Shown: in pieces, positions 9,072 through 17,216 of the stretch
How the letters are laid out: each line of letters opens with the position of its first letter
Numbering within the stretch: position 1 is the first letter of the stretch
Assembly: GCA_022360095.1 (NCBI GenBank)
Contig: JAKSDK010000801.1
Coordinates: 62,001-126,000 of the forward strand
Direction: 5' to 3'
DNA length: 64,000 nt
DNA from: Phycisphaerales bacterium
GTDB lineage: Bacteria; Planctomycetota; Phycisphaerae; UBA1845; UTPLA1
The notes under the pieces: model-generated
What the model was told of the DNA's origin: nothing
The model's input: only the letters and a program-made list of their open reading frames with translations
Database searches by the model: none
Translations under genes and position numbers: made by a program

Positions 9072-11981
9072 TTAGTTCAAGGGTGTTCCAGTGCTCCCGT
9101 CGTTGAACTCGCCCTGTTCGATGTTTTCGCGTTGCTGCCGGCGGAAGTTGTCCTCCATCCTCCTCATTGCGTCTTCAAGCTGCCTACGGAAAAGATCTGC
9201 CAGGGCTGGAGGAACCTGCTTGCCAATCTTGGAGAGAAAGATTTCCAGGCTGTCTGAAAACGCATCACCCATGGCGTCCTTTAGCGCCTCAGGTAACTTC
9301 TCTTGGATAGGCTCCAACACTTCTTCGATGACCTGAACGTTCCTTTCGCTCGCGGTCTCAAACAGTTCGTTGATGCGCTCGAGCCTTTGCTCCAGTGCAT
9401 CTCGCTCATCCGTCGAGTCGACGCCGCCCCTATGCTCGAGCAGCCTGGCGATGTCTGATCTGCCCTGGATGGTTAGCTGCTCGCCGAATTTCTGGGACAA
9501 GTGCTGCCTGATGAATTTCTCGTCGATGATGTCGAACTGCTTGAGCCTCGACAGCTCGGCCGCTGATACACCAGAATCCTGCCCGGCGAGAAAACGTTGC
9601 TGGACATCGAATGCCTTGGCGATGTCTGCAGTGAATTTGGCGACTTCGGCCGGTCCCTTTTGGGCGGCAGAACCGAACCGATCAACAATGCCCTGGTTTT
9701 GCTTGATCAAGGTCTGTTGCTTCGAAAACTCAGACGTCGCGCCCTCAATCAGTAAGCTCGCAAGTTCCGCTTGATTTTCCTGTGCGTTCTTAAACAGATT
9801 CTTCAGCTTGCCGAGGTCATCCAAGGGATCCTGTACAAGGCTCGCCACTCCCAACGTTGCCTTGAAATTGGGATCGATGTCCAGGAGCGCCCCGGGCGCC
9901 TCGTTGCCAATCAGTTCCTGAATGCGCTCGTTGATGCTGGAGATTCGGTCTTCGGGGTCTCGAAGCGGCTCCAGGATCTCTTTAATCGATTGGCTGATGT
10001 GCCTCGACTGATCGATGATCTGCTCGCGGGCATTGCGGCCGAAATTGATGATTTCGTCATTGGCGCCCAGGAACTGGTCTTTTAGAGAGCCGAGGTCGTC
10101 CTCAAATTTCAGGAAGAGGCCTTTGGATAATTTGCTTTCCTCTTTGAACCGAAATCTGAATGACCCAATTTTGTCGAGCGCCTCCTGTTCTTTGTCAGAC
10201 GTGTCGACGGGGCGCTCAGAAGATAATCCGAAGGTCGTGAGTTGACGCAGTGCGACGGCACCGGATCTGAAAAATGATTCCCCGGTCCTCTGTCTCTCAA
10301 AGAACGAATCGAGGCCACCAAATGTGGGTGAAAACCTGCCCGCTACACCAAGTAACGAATTTGCCAGAGACCTCTCTTGTTCCTGTCTGATCCTGAACGT
10401 CTCGGCGGCATCAGGTGCATTGAGGGCAACATCCAAGGCAACGCCGGCCGGGCCCAGGAATTTTGAAAACTTCGAAAACTTGGAGACCCGCGATAGCGTT
10501 GCTGCGCCTTTTGTACTGCTGCTGCTTCTACCTGTGGATCCCAAGCCCTTTGGCTCGGTACCGAACCGGCCGAGCAGGAATTCTTGGTGTCCAGTCGCTA
10601 TCGAAGGGTCGGCTGCGAAGAGGCCTCGCTTTGCCGCTGCGGCAGCGGTGCTCCCAGTAGCCCCGGCGCTTATTGCGCTGCTTGCGGCCGTGGACACGGC
10701 CTTGGCTTGAGCTGAGGCTCTTCTTCCGATCAACCCTCGGGTGCCGCGCCCCGCAATGCCCGCCCCGAACCCCGCGATCGAGGGGGCGAAATGAAATCCG
10801 CCGGCAACGGCAAGTGCCTTTAGTCCCTCCTCAGAAGAAGCCAGCTTCTTGAGTGACTGAATGAACGCATCGGCCAAGGTTCCAGCGAGCCATACAGCGA
10901 ATTCAGCAGCCGGCTCTTTCGCCTGATCGAACAGATTGCCTGCGACATCTTTGAAATCCGCGCCTTCCTGTAGCGGCTGAAGAATTTCAGATTTCGAAAA
11001 GGCAGCGGCCGACTTGAAGGCCTCGTTCAGGAACTGACCCAGCTCGTCAGTGACCCGCGCAGTGACGCCCGTACGCTCGAATTCCTCCAGCTGCTTGAGA
11101 AACGCCTGCGCCTCTTCCGTGAGCGAGTCGAACAGCGGCCCCGTCACCTCTCGCAGGCTGTTCGTCGCGGTGTCTTTGATGTTGCTGATCGTCCCGGTAA
11201 ACGTGCGACTCAGGCGATCCATCATGCCGCCGAAGCGTGTTTGGATGATATCCGCGAGGGCATCGAGCGCCTCCTCAGAATCACTCTTGAGCTGCCCGCC
11301 CTTGTCGAACTCAATGCCGCGCGACTCGAACTCGCTACGGCTGATGCCGACGCGACGTAGGGTCTCGAACGCCTCACCGGACGCGCCGGTTCGAAGAAAG
11401 CTGATCGCCCGTACCAGCTGCTGCACCTTCTCCTCGGTCCCACCGAACGCGGCTGCCAGATCACCGACCAGTGGGAGCCACTTCCGCGCATTCAGCCCGA
11501 AGGCTTCGAGCTGCGCTGTCGTCTCCGCCAGTCCCTGTACTTCAAAGGGTGTGGTCTTTGCGAATCGGATGATCCACGCGATGTCCGCGTTGGCCTTGGC
11601 CTGTGAGCGTTGGACGGTCTCGAGCGTCAGTCGATACTTCTCGAACTCCGCGTTGAGCCCGATGCCCTGCTTGAGCAGCAGCGTTCCCGCTCCAACCGCG
11701 GCCGTGCCGGCGATGGTCGACCAACGGAGTGTCGTTCGGACCAGTCCCTGCATGGCTCGAGTCCCCGACTCCGCACCACGGACGAGCGACCGTTCAAACT
11801 GTCTTGATGTCTGGATATTTTGGCGGAAGGCCGAGTTCAGCCTCCGTGCACCGACCCTGCCCTGGCTGTGCATTCGTTGCTGTTGCAGTTCCAGGCGCCG
11901 GTACTGATTGCCGAGATCGCGGAGGCCCCGCTCGAAATCATTGACGATGCTGATCGGTATGAGGACTTCTTCGTCGGCCAT
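9072..11981 (-). CDS. Tail tape measure protein
   Basis: A 969-residue mostly alpha-helical protein. It begins with a basic coiled-coil-like region (FERGLRDLGNQYRRLELQQQ), then a hydrophobic helix (STIAGTAAVGAGTLLL). A segment characteristic of tape measures follows (TTPFEVQGLAETTAQLEAFG, then FGGMMDRLSRTFTGTISNIK). The second half is long Gln/Glu-rich helix. It lies three bases after the frameshifted assembly-chaperone gene, the canonical order. At roughly 0.15 nm per residue the tail would be near 145 nm, typical of a siphovirus; that figure is an inference from the family rule. Confidence 0.93.
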   Translation of the reverse strand: MADEEVLIPISIVNDFERGLRDLGNQYRRLELQQQRMHSQGRVGARRLNSAFRQNIQTSRQFERSLVRGAESGTRAMQGLVRTTLRWSTIAGTAAVGAGTLLLKQGIGLNAEFEKYRLTLETVQRSQAKANADIAWIIRFAKTTPFEVQGLAETTAQLEAFGLNARKWLPLVGDLAAAFGGTEEKVQQLVRAISFLRTGASGEAFETLRRVGISRSEFESRGIEFDKGGQLKSDSEEALDALADIIQTRFGGMMDRLSRTFTGTISNIKDTATNSLREVTGPLFDSLTEEAQAFLKQLEEFERTGVTARVTDELGQFLNEAFKSAAAFSKSEILQPLQEGADFKDVAGNLFDQAKEPAAEFAVWLAGTLADAFIQSLKKLASSEEGLKALAVAGGFHFAPSIAGFGAGIAGRGTRGLIGRRASAQAKAVSTAASSAISAGATGSTAAAAAKRGLFAADPSIATGHQEFLLGRFGTEPKGLGSTGRSSSSTKGAATLSRVSKFSKFSKFLGPAGVALDVALNAPDAAETFRIRQEQERSLANSLLGVAGRFSPTFGGLDSFFERQRTGESFFRSGAVALRQLTTFGLSSERPVDTSDKEQEALDKIGSFRFRFKEESKLSKGLFLKFEDDLGSLKDQFLGANDEIINFGRNAREQIIDQSRHISQSIKEILEPLRDPEDRISSINERIQELIGNEAPGALLDIDPNFKATLGVASLVQDPLDDLGKLKNLFKNAQENQAELASLLIEGATSEFSKQQTLIKQNQGIVDRFGSAAQKGPAEVAKFTADIAKAFDVQQRFLAGQDSGVSAAELSRLKQFDIIDEKFIRQHLSQKFGEQLTIQGRSDIARLLEHRGGVDSTDERDALEQRLERINELFETASERNVQVIEEVLEPIQEKLPEALKDAMGDAFSDSLEIFLSKIGKQVPPALADLFRRQLEDAMRRMEDNFRRQQRENIEQGEFNDGSTGTPLN

Positions 11982-11984
11982 CGA

Positions 11985-12961
11985 TCATCGTTTCAAGACC
12001 GTCAGTGCCAGAAGGCTGCCGAGTGGGCCCGCCTTTTTCGTCAATTCCACACCCTGATCCCTAGAGACGCTGTCTTCGGCGCCGCGGATGGCGGCAAACA
12101 ACCTGATCTCAAACGGGTCCTGATCGTTGAGCCCGCCGGCACGCGGTGGGATCGACAGCAACGTGAACTGCTCGTAGCGCTGATAGAGCGCCGACCAGCC
12201 CGGCGGCGGGTACCGCGGCTTCTGCAAAATGATGTCTGCGATTGCACGTCGGTCATCTCTCGGCGCCTCGAATTTCCCGCACGGTGTCTTGCGGCAGATC
12301 GGTCGGTCGTGCTTGTCGTCCTGGATCAGTTCTCCACCCGCATCGCGCGCGAGTTTTCCGTCGCCCTGGACCCGGTATCGGAGGCAGTCGCGACATTGGA
12401 GGCCTGCCCGTCCTCGGTACCGGGCGGAGAACCGGATGAGCCTGGCGATTTTTTTTCGGCGTCCTCTACCAGCTGACCGGATTCACGGATGCACCGGATG
12501 ATGAATTGGAGAAGCCGATTGGGTGCCTTCGTGATCGCTTCGACCGAATCGAAGGGCCACGTCTTGTCTTCGGCGCCCTTCAGCGTCCAGGCCCTGAGGT
12601 GGTCGACCACGGATTGCATCGTCTGTCGGGTCTGCGCCTTGATGCGCTCGGGCGGATCGACGAAACCCGTACCAAGGCAGACGGCGCAATCCTGGAAGGG
12701 ACTGCCATTGCGATCTGAACACGCTGGACACGGCTGGTCCCTGCCAATCTTTCGCGCTTCACTGAACTTGGTGGGTAGATCCAGGGAGTCCTGGCCGGTC
12801 ATCGGTGTGAAGGCAAACGTCACCGTGATGGGAAGTTCCCGCGTCTTCTCCATCGTCCGGACGATACAGAGGTCACCGCCGATGTACGCGATTTCCGGCA
12901 CGTTCTCCGGCAGGTTATCGAAGTCCAGATTTCGGATCGTGTCGTTGTTGGTGCTGCTCAT
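11985..12961 (-). CDS. Tail assembly chaperone, long form by predicted -1 frameshift (G-T type)
   Basis: The 12326-12961 gene contains an A8 run read as GAA AAA AAA at 12457-12449. A -1 slip on the heptamer A AAA AAA moves reading into a frame that stays open to a stop at 11985, giving about 325 residues (171 + 154). The new frame is protein-like: LQCRDCLRYRVQGDG, ELIQDDKHDRPICRKTPCGK, then ADIILQKPRYPPPGWSALYQ. It has no ATG or GTG of its own before 12227. The zero-frame tail is by contrast low-complexity Ser/Gly/Thr. The fusion ends three bases before the tape measure. This matches the lambda G/GT arrangement, where the long form binds tape measure and recruits tube subunits. Confidence 0.8.
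12326..12961 (-). CDS. Tail assembly chaperone, short form (G type)
   Basis: A 211-residue protein starting MSSTNNDTIRNLDFDNLPEN. The middle holds a CPAC...CAVCLGTGF zinc-knuckle-like module, then a helical segment (NRLLQFIIRCIRESGQLVED). The last 40 residues are low complexity and follow the slippery A8 run. The gene lies between tail tube and tape measure. In the G/GT system the short form coats the tape measure in excess over the long form; that role is from family knowledge. The start at 12961 is preferred because upstream frame extension covers the preceding tube gene. Confidence 0.8.
   Translation of the reverse strand: MSSTNNDTIRNLDFDNLPENVPEIAYIGGDLCIVRTMEKTRELPITVTFAFTPMTGQDSLDLPTKFSEARKIGRDQPCPACSDRNGSPFQDCAVCLGTGFVDPPERIKAQTRQTMQSVVDHLRAWTLKGAEDKTWPFDSVEAITKAPNRLLQFIIRCIRESGQLVEDAEKKSPGSSGSPPGTEDGQASNVATASDTGSRATENSRAMRVEN
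12449..12455 (-). other. Predicted -1 ribosomal frameshift site (A AAA AAA)
   Basis: On the minus strand codons read GAA AAA AAA TCG; the heptamer A-AAA-AAA matches the X XXY YYZ slippery rule exactly. A slip of one base back gives ATC as the next codon and enters the 154-codon open frame ending at 11985. Position within the short chaperone gene (about four fifths along) is typical for siphophages. Confidence 0.75.
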
Positions 12962-12989
12962 TTGGGTATCGGTTTCCTTTCTTCTTTTC

Positions 12990-13925
12990 CTAGGTCGCGA
13001 TTGTGCACAGGAGTTCGTCATCGCCGGCGTTCGTCGAGACGCCTTTGAAGGGAAGGCGAACATTATTTGTCCCATTACCCGCCTGGAAATCCGGCACGTC
13101 ACCCAACAGCCGGGCACCGGCTGAGGCTGGCGTATGTGACTGGAAGGTCAGGACATCCGACCCGTTCGTGTAAACGATCTGCCAGCCGAACGGCTGATTG
13201 TTATGCCAGGTGGCGAGGATCGCCTTGGTCGTTGCGTTGTTGTCGAGTTCGAAGGTGCCGGTCACCCGTCGACGTCCGCGCTTCATTGCCCGACGGGTCT
13301 GACTGTTGCGGTAGATGTTTCCGTCCAGAACGTGATCGACGCTGATCTCAAAGGAGATCGGCTCCACGACCGTTCCGTTGATGGCCAGGGCCGACTCATA
13401 GTGCTGGACAATAGGGGCCACAGGAAGCGTCGCGGACGTGGCCGTGAGGTTCACGTTGTCGATCATGTCCTGGCCGAGGACTTCCTGCTGTAGTGTCAAA
13501 TGACCGTCATCCTGCGCAGACCGGACCGTGAACCGTGACGATCGGCAGTTGACGGCCCGGTAGATGTCGCCGACCTTGTCGATCTCGACGTTAAAAAGCT
13601 GGAGCTCGGTTGGCTGGTCAAGGACTGGATTTCCGCCGTTGAGCTTTCCGAACGCCAGCTCCAGGAGCTTCGACCAGTTGTCCGGACGCAGGTAGGCCGT
13701 GAACGAACCTGATGCCCCTTTCTTGCCCTGGCGTCGATCCTCGTCGCGCATGCTGATCTGGCCATGCATGACCTGTGCCTCTCGCTCCTCGATCTCTCGA
13801 ATCAGCGAATCGGCGTTCACCGCATAGGGCTGGTAGGCATTGGCGGCGGGATCGGTGTCCCAGTCGGTCTTTTTCCCAATCCGGATCCGATGTTCGTAAT
13901 CGGCGGCAACCCCTAGTTCAGGCAT
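12990..13925 (-). CDS. Tail tube protein
   Basis: A 311-residue protein starting MPELGVAADYEHRIRIGKKT, with alternating beta strands across its length (GSFTAYLRPDNWSKLLELAF; VEPISFEISVDHVLDGNIYR; KRGRRRVTGTFELDNNATT). That architecture and wording is typical of phage tail tube proteins of the type that precede the assembly chaperone. The frame is open to 13952 but the ATG at 13925 begins the typical sequence. It forms the hexameric rings of the tail tube by family knowledge. Located between a connector-type gene and the chaperone. Confidence 0.75.
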   Translation of the reverse strand: MPELGVAADYEHRIRIGKKTDWDTDPAANAYQPYAVNADSLIREIEEREAQVMHGQISMRDEDRRQGKKGASGSFTAYLRPDNWSKLLELAFGKLNGGNPVLDQPTELQLFNVEIDKVGDIYRAVNCRSSRFTVRSAQDDGHLTLQQEVLGQDMIDNVNLTATSATLPVAPIVQHYESALAINGTVVEPISFEISVDHVLDGNIYRNSQTRRAMKRGRRRVTGTFELDNNATTKAILATWHNNQPFGWQIVYTNGSDVLTFQSHTPASAGARLLGDVPDFQAGNGTNNVRLPFKGVSTNAGDDELLCTIAT

Positions 13926-13955
13926 CGCAATAGCCTCCTCATTTAGAACCACACA

Positions 13956-14744
13956 CTAGAAGATCGGGGCCCCGCCTCCACTCAACGGAAGCCCGCTTTG
14001 GGGACCCTGTCTGAGGATCAGACACCGCATGGCAAACTTCGCCACGTGCTCGACGTTCACGACCGTGTTCTCCTCTATGATCCGGTTCTGTTCGATCTGC
14101 AGATCACTCAGTTCGGCCCTCTGGTATCCGGTCGTCGCGTCAGGGATTCGAAACGGCCGCTTCACCGGTGGTTCATTAAAGACCCGGCCGGCAAGCAGCC
14201 TGTCGACCACCATGGAGTAGAAATCCGTGACCAGCGTCAGGTCCTGGCCGGGGGTCCACAGCTCGAATTGCAGGTTCAGGTCGAGACCGAGTTCGGTGTT
14301 TGAGTGCTGACTGACGGTATGCGAACCCGCGGCCGGGCTCATCATCAGCAGCGGCAGATCGCTTGCGGTCTTTTTGGGCACGTCACGTGTCTTCCACGGG
14401 ACAGAGAAGTCAAGGCGTCGCGCGTAGGCCGCGATCTCCGTCTCGAGGTGATACGTGAGTGCTTCGCCGGTCGTCTCCCATCCGGTCCATCCGTTGTCTT
14501 CGATCTTTGTGACTCTGAAGTTGTTGGCGTCGACCCATTCCGCAATGACATAGCGGCCCTTGTTTGACTCCGTCGCAGCATCCGTCACGACGATCTTTCG
14601 TTTGACGCTGCTGTCCTCCGGCAATTCCAGGGTCGTCGTGAAAATGTCCGGGGCGGACGATGTGGCGTCCGCGCCGTCCATGACTTGCCATTGGATCCAG
14701 TCCTGAATCGACAGCAGAACATCGGTGAGCCATTTCCTGGGCAT
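13956..14744 (-). CDS. Head-tail connector / tail completion-type protein
   Basis: A 262-residue protein (MPRKWLTDVLLSIQDWIQWQ) whose start is adjacent to the stop of the preceding small gene. The region EIAAYARRLDFSVPWKTRDV and ELGLDLNLQFELWTPGQDLT suggest a mixed alpha/beta fold. The position between small connector gene and tail tube is that of tail terminator or head-tail joining proteins. No diagnostic motif; assignment is positional. Confidence 0.6.
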   Translation of the reverse strand: MPRKWLTDVLLSIQDWIQWQVMDGADATSSAPDIFTTTLELPEDSSVKRKIVVTDAATESNKGRYVIAEWVDANNFRVTKIEDNGWTGWETTGEALTYHLETEIAAYARRLDFSVPWKTRDVPKKTASDLPLLMMSPAAGSHTVSQHSNTELGLDLNLQFELWTPGQDLTLVTDFYSMVVDRLLAGRVFNEPPVKRPFRIPDATTGYQRAELSDLQIEQNRIIEENTVVNVEHVAKFAMRCLILRQGPQSGLPLSGGGAPIF

Positions 14745-14942
14745 CTATCGCCTCCTCACCGCGTTCTTGCTGTAGACGAGTTGCGGATTGCTCAGGGCGC
14801 GGCGCTGCTTCCACAGCATCTCGAGCGTCTGCCGGAGCTCCGCAAGCGAAGGTGCGTTGTCATCCTGCGATTGGACCTTCAGGTTGATCCGCTCCTGGAT
14901 CCGCTTAATGTTGGCCTCGACAATCTGTAATTCCGTGGCCAT
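14745..14942 (-). CDS. Small helical head-tail joining-type protein
   Basis: A 65-residue protein, MATELQIVEANIKRIQERIN and on, largely alpha-helical and charged, ending in Arg-rich NAVRRR. Size and location suggest a gpW/FI-like head-tail joining protein, though no conserved motif is certain. It is the first gene after the minus-strand terminator at 14953-14997; the T-run of that terminator ends only ten bases before this ATG, so read-through or a hidden promoter must supply its message. The longer frame from 15026 reads through the terminator hairpin and is not credible. Confidence 0.6.
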   Translation of the reverse strand: MATELQIVEANIKRIQERINLKVQSQDDNAPSLAELRQTLEMLWKQRRALSNPQLVYSKNAVRRR

Positions 14943-14952
14943 GACAATCCTC

Positions 14953-14997
14953 AAAAAAAACGGCCCCGCCTGATGCGGCCAAGCCGCGGCGGGGCCG
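14953..14997 (-). terminator. Rho-independent terminator after the major capsid gene
   Basis: A perfect 10-bp GC stem (CGGCCCCGCC at 14961-14970 with GGCGGGGCCG at 14988-14997), 17-nt loop, followed on the minus strand by eight T (14960-14953). It lies between the capsid gene and the small connector gene, and would lower transcription of the tail genes relative to capsid. Confidence 0.9.
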
Positions 14998-15051
14998 CTC
15001 GTGCGAAACGCGATGTCCTTAGGCAAAAGCCACCGCGAGTTACGTCAGTCG

Positions 15052-16257
15052 TTACGCAGCCTTGCACTCGAGCATTTCGTCGTCCGATTCCCAGCTGACA
15101 TTGGCCTGGAAGAACGCCTTCCACAGGCCCAACAGGTTTCGGTTGAACAACTCTGAGTGGCTTTCCCCTGCGCGCTGCACGGTCAGATCCCAGATCACCT
15201 GCTCTTTGAGTGCAGCCTTGGGATTCCCGGCAAACCAGGTTCCCGGAGCATCGGTCACCTGATCCAGCAGCGGCGTAAACAATAGTCGGGGCTGCACGCC
15301 GATGATGTCCGCGGGAGTCAGCAGGCCCGTCAAGCTCTGATTCGCATCTCCGAGTCTGAATCCCGTGAAGTTGAATACCTTGTGTGCAAGCGATCGTTGG
15401 GATTCTGAAAAGACAAACGTTCGTGGGGCAACGAAGATGTTCTCGTTGGCCTCGTTCTTTCGTGCGGTGAAGTTGTCATGAACCTTCTGAAGAACTGAGT
15501 CATCGTTGACAAGTGGGTTGACGATTCTCGTGATGTGGCGGTTGTACCACTGTTTTCCAGCTGTATCGCGATAGACATCCGTTTGACCGTGCCCGCCCGA
15601 TGTCTTCTTGTAAGGGTAGTAGCGCTTGTTCTTCAGATTGTCCGCAAGCCCTCGCAATCGCCTTAGCTCGCGTTCGGTCTTGATTTTGACGGACACCTTC
15701 GCAACCTTTTTGACGAATTGTTGGGTCCTGTCGTATTTGACGGTGTTGATGTGCAGCCCGATCTTGAGTCCGTGAAGCGTCGGCTCCGGCGCCCGCGTAG
15801 ATTTCTCGCCCAAGAACTTTGCGTTGGGGATCTCATCGGCATCCGCGATGTCCTCCCCGCCTTCCATGGCCTGGAGCCCGGACATCGTTTCTTCCGGCTG
15901 CGACGACGGAAACGGATCGACAAGCTCATCGCCGATGTGATGGGCCGTTTCGTCATGGTCGGCCATCATCTCACGCTGGACGATTCCCTGGGTGAGTATG
16001 TTGAACTCACTAGAAACATGGGGCGCCGCAGCCTCGACGATTTCCGTGTCAGCATTGACGCCCAAGTCAAACCCACCGTTGAAGGCTTCGTGTAGGACTG
16101 CCAAGCCGAACCTTCGATGGTTGTTCAGTGATCGCCCCTGACTGTCTTTCTTATCCATCAGCTCAAAGCACTTTCGCATCCATATTCGGCGCGACTCCTG
16201 CAGACTACCCCTCTGCCGGGCCTCTGCCTCAACCAATCGATGAAGTCTTGAAATCAT
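15052..16257 (-). CDS. Major capsid protein candidate
   Basis: A 401-residue protein starting MISRLHRLVEAEARQRGSLQ. After a helical N-terminus it has LHEAFNGGFDLGVNAD, a central acidic stretch, and a long mixed region. The C-terminal third (VAPRTFVFSESQRSLAHKVF; TPADIIGVQPRLLFTPLLDQ; WFAGNPKAALKEQVIWDLTV) reads like the body of HK97-fold capsids. It lies after protease/scaffold and decoration genes and before connectors, the usual capsid slot, and it is followed by a strong terminator as expected for a very abundant product. No database match was made; the neighbouring 280-residue protein is the alternative. Confidence 0.65.
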   Translation of the reverse strand: MISRLHRLVEAEARQRGSLQESRRIWMRKCFELMDKKDSQGRSLNNHRRFGLAVLHEAFNGGFDLGVNADTEIVEAAAPHVSSEFNILTQGIVQREMMADHDETAHHIGDELVDPFPSSQPEETMSGLQAMEGGEDIADADEIPNAKFLGEKSTRAPEPTLHGLKIGLHINTVKYDRTQQFVKKVAKVSVKIKTERELRRLRGLADNLKNKRYYPYKKTSGGHGQTDVYRDTAGKQWYNRHITRIVNPLVNDDSVLQKVHDNFTARKNEANENIFVAPRTFVFSESQRSLAHKVFNFTGFRLGDANQSLTGLLTPADIIGVQPRLLFTPLLDQVTDAPGTWFAGNPKAALKEQVIWDLTVQRAGESHSELFNRNLLGLWKAFFQANVSWESDDEMLECKAA

Positions 16258-16316
16258 GGGTTGTGTCTCCCGTTTTCAAATACCCGGTGCAAAAAGCGTT
16301 CCGGAAAAGTTCTGTG

Positions 16317-17159
16317 CTAAGCGGTGAAGGTCAGGACGCCGCTCGTGTACATCTTGTTACCGATCAGTGCACGCAAATAAAACGTACCCGCCCCACTCTG
16401 CGTGACTCTCAGGATTGCCGTGCCGTTCGCATCAGTCGTCACCCAGAGATGCAGATTTGTGATGATGGCGGCCGTGGCGCCGGTCTGGGCGCTGATGCCT
16501 CCGTCGGGAGCGGCGGCGGCGACTCCTCCACCGGCAGTCTCGGCCGCGATCACTTCGAACGAATGGACTCCGCCAAGCGAGTTCCCCGCGGCATCCTGCA
16601 CCTGAAACGTCACGTCGACGTTGTCGCCCACTTCGGCCGCAACCGCGATGGAAAGGTTGGCCGGCTGTGGACTCACGTCACCTCCCAGGCGAATGACCGG
16701 TACGGCCTGCGCCTCACTCGCATTCGCCTCGGTCTTCTTGACGACCAAATAGATCGCGGCTTCGTAATCGGTGGTGGCTTCAAGGACGTCACGTTCAAGG
16801 GCGTTGCCCGGCTGCTTGGCCGGGGCAAGCATGTCGCCCACGTCGTACTGCGCGGCAGCGACGTTGACCCTGTGAATCTGGCCACGTTGAGCCACCGTTT
16901 GCTCGCGCGAGTCCTTGTCTTTCGCCACAGCGCCGATGGCCATTCCGTAAAACTTCTTCGCAAAGGCGCGTAGGGTCGTTGCGAGGTCCGTCGTCCACGG
17001 GAAGGTGTTGGCGGACTTGATCGTTCCACTGGCAGCGTCGTAATAGACGAAATCACCCGAACAACTGCCGATGATCAAGGGGTCGGCCGCATCGACGTTG
17101 CTGTTGCCGGCCGCGAAGGGCAGGCCGAGCCGTTCGTTTGATTTGAGTTCCTTGTTCAT
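16317..17159 (-). CDS. Capsid decoration-type protein with shared virion C-terminal domain
   Basis: A 280-residue protein. The N-terminal half (residues ~1-155; PLIIGSCSGDFVYYDAASGT, ATTDYEAAIYLVVKKTEAN) resembles small capsid decoration proteins (DUF2190-like). The C-terminal ~110 residues form a beta domain (DVTFQVQDAAGNSLGG; APDGGISAQTGA; ILRVTQSGAGTFYLRALIGN) homologous by eye to the C-termini of the two appendage proteins at 1048-2787. A head-surface protein carrying the same exposed domain as tail appendages is unusual. An alternative role as capsid subunit cannot be excluded. Confidence 0.7.
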   Translation of the reverse strand: MNKELKSNERLGLPFAAGNSNVDAADPLIIGSCSGDFVYYDAASGTIKSANTFPWTTDLATTLRAFAKKFYGMAIGAVAKDKDSREQTVAQRGQIHRVNVAAAQYDVGDMLAPAKQPGNALERDVLEATTDYEAAIYLVVKKTEANASEAQAVPVIRLGGDVSPQPANLSIAVAAEVGDNVDVTFQVQDAAGNSLGGVHSFEVIAAETAGGGVAAAAPDGGISAQTGATAAIITNLHLWVTTDANGTAILRVTQSGAGTFYLRALIGNKMYTSGVLTFTA

Positions 17160-17216
17160 GAAATCACCAGCTCCTCAATCAGGGGACCAAACGTGGCCCT
17201 CAAACGAATGTCCGTC

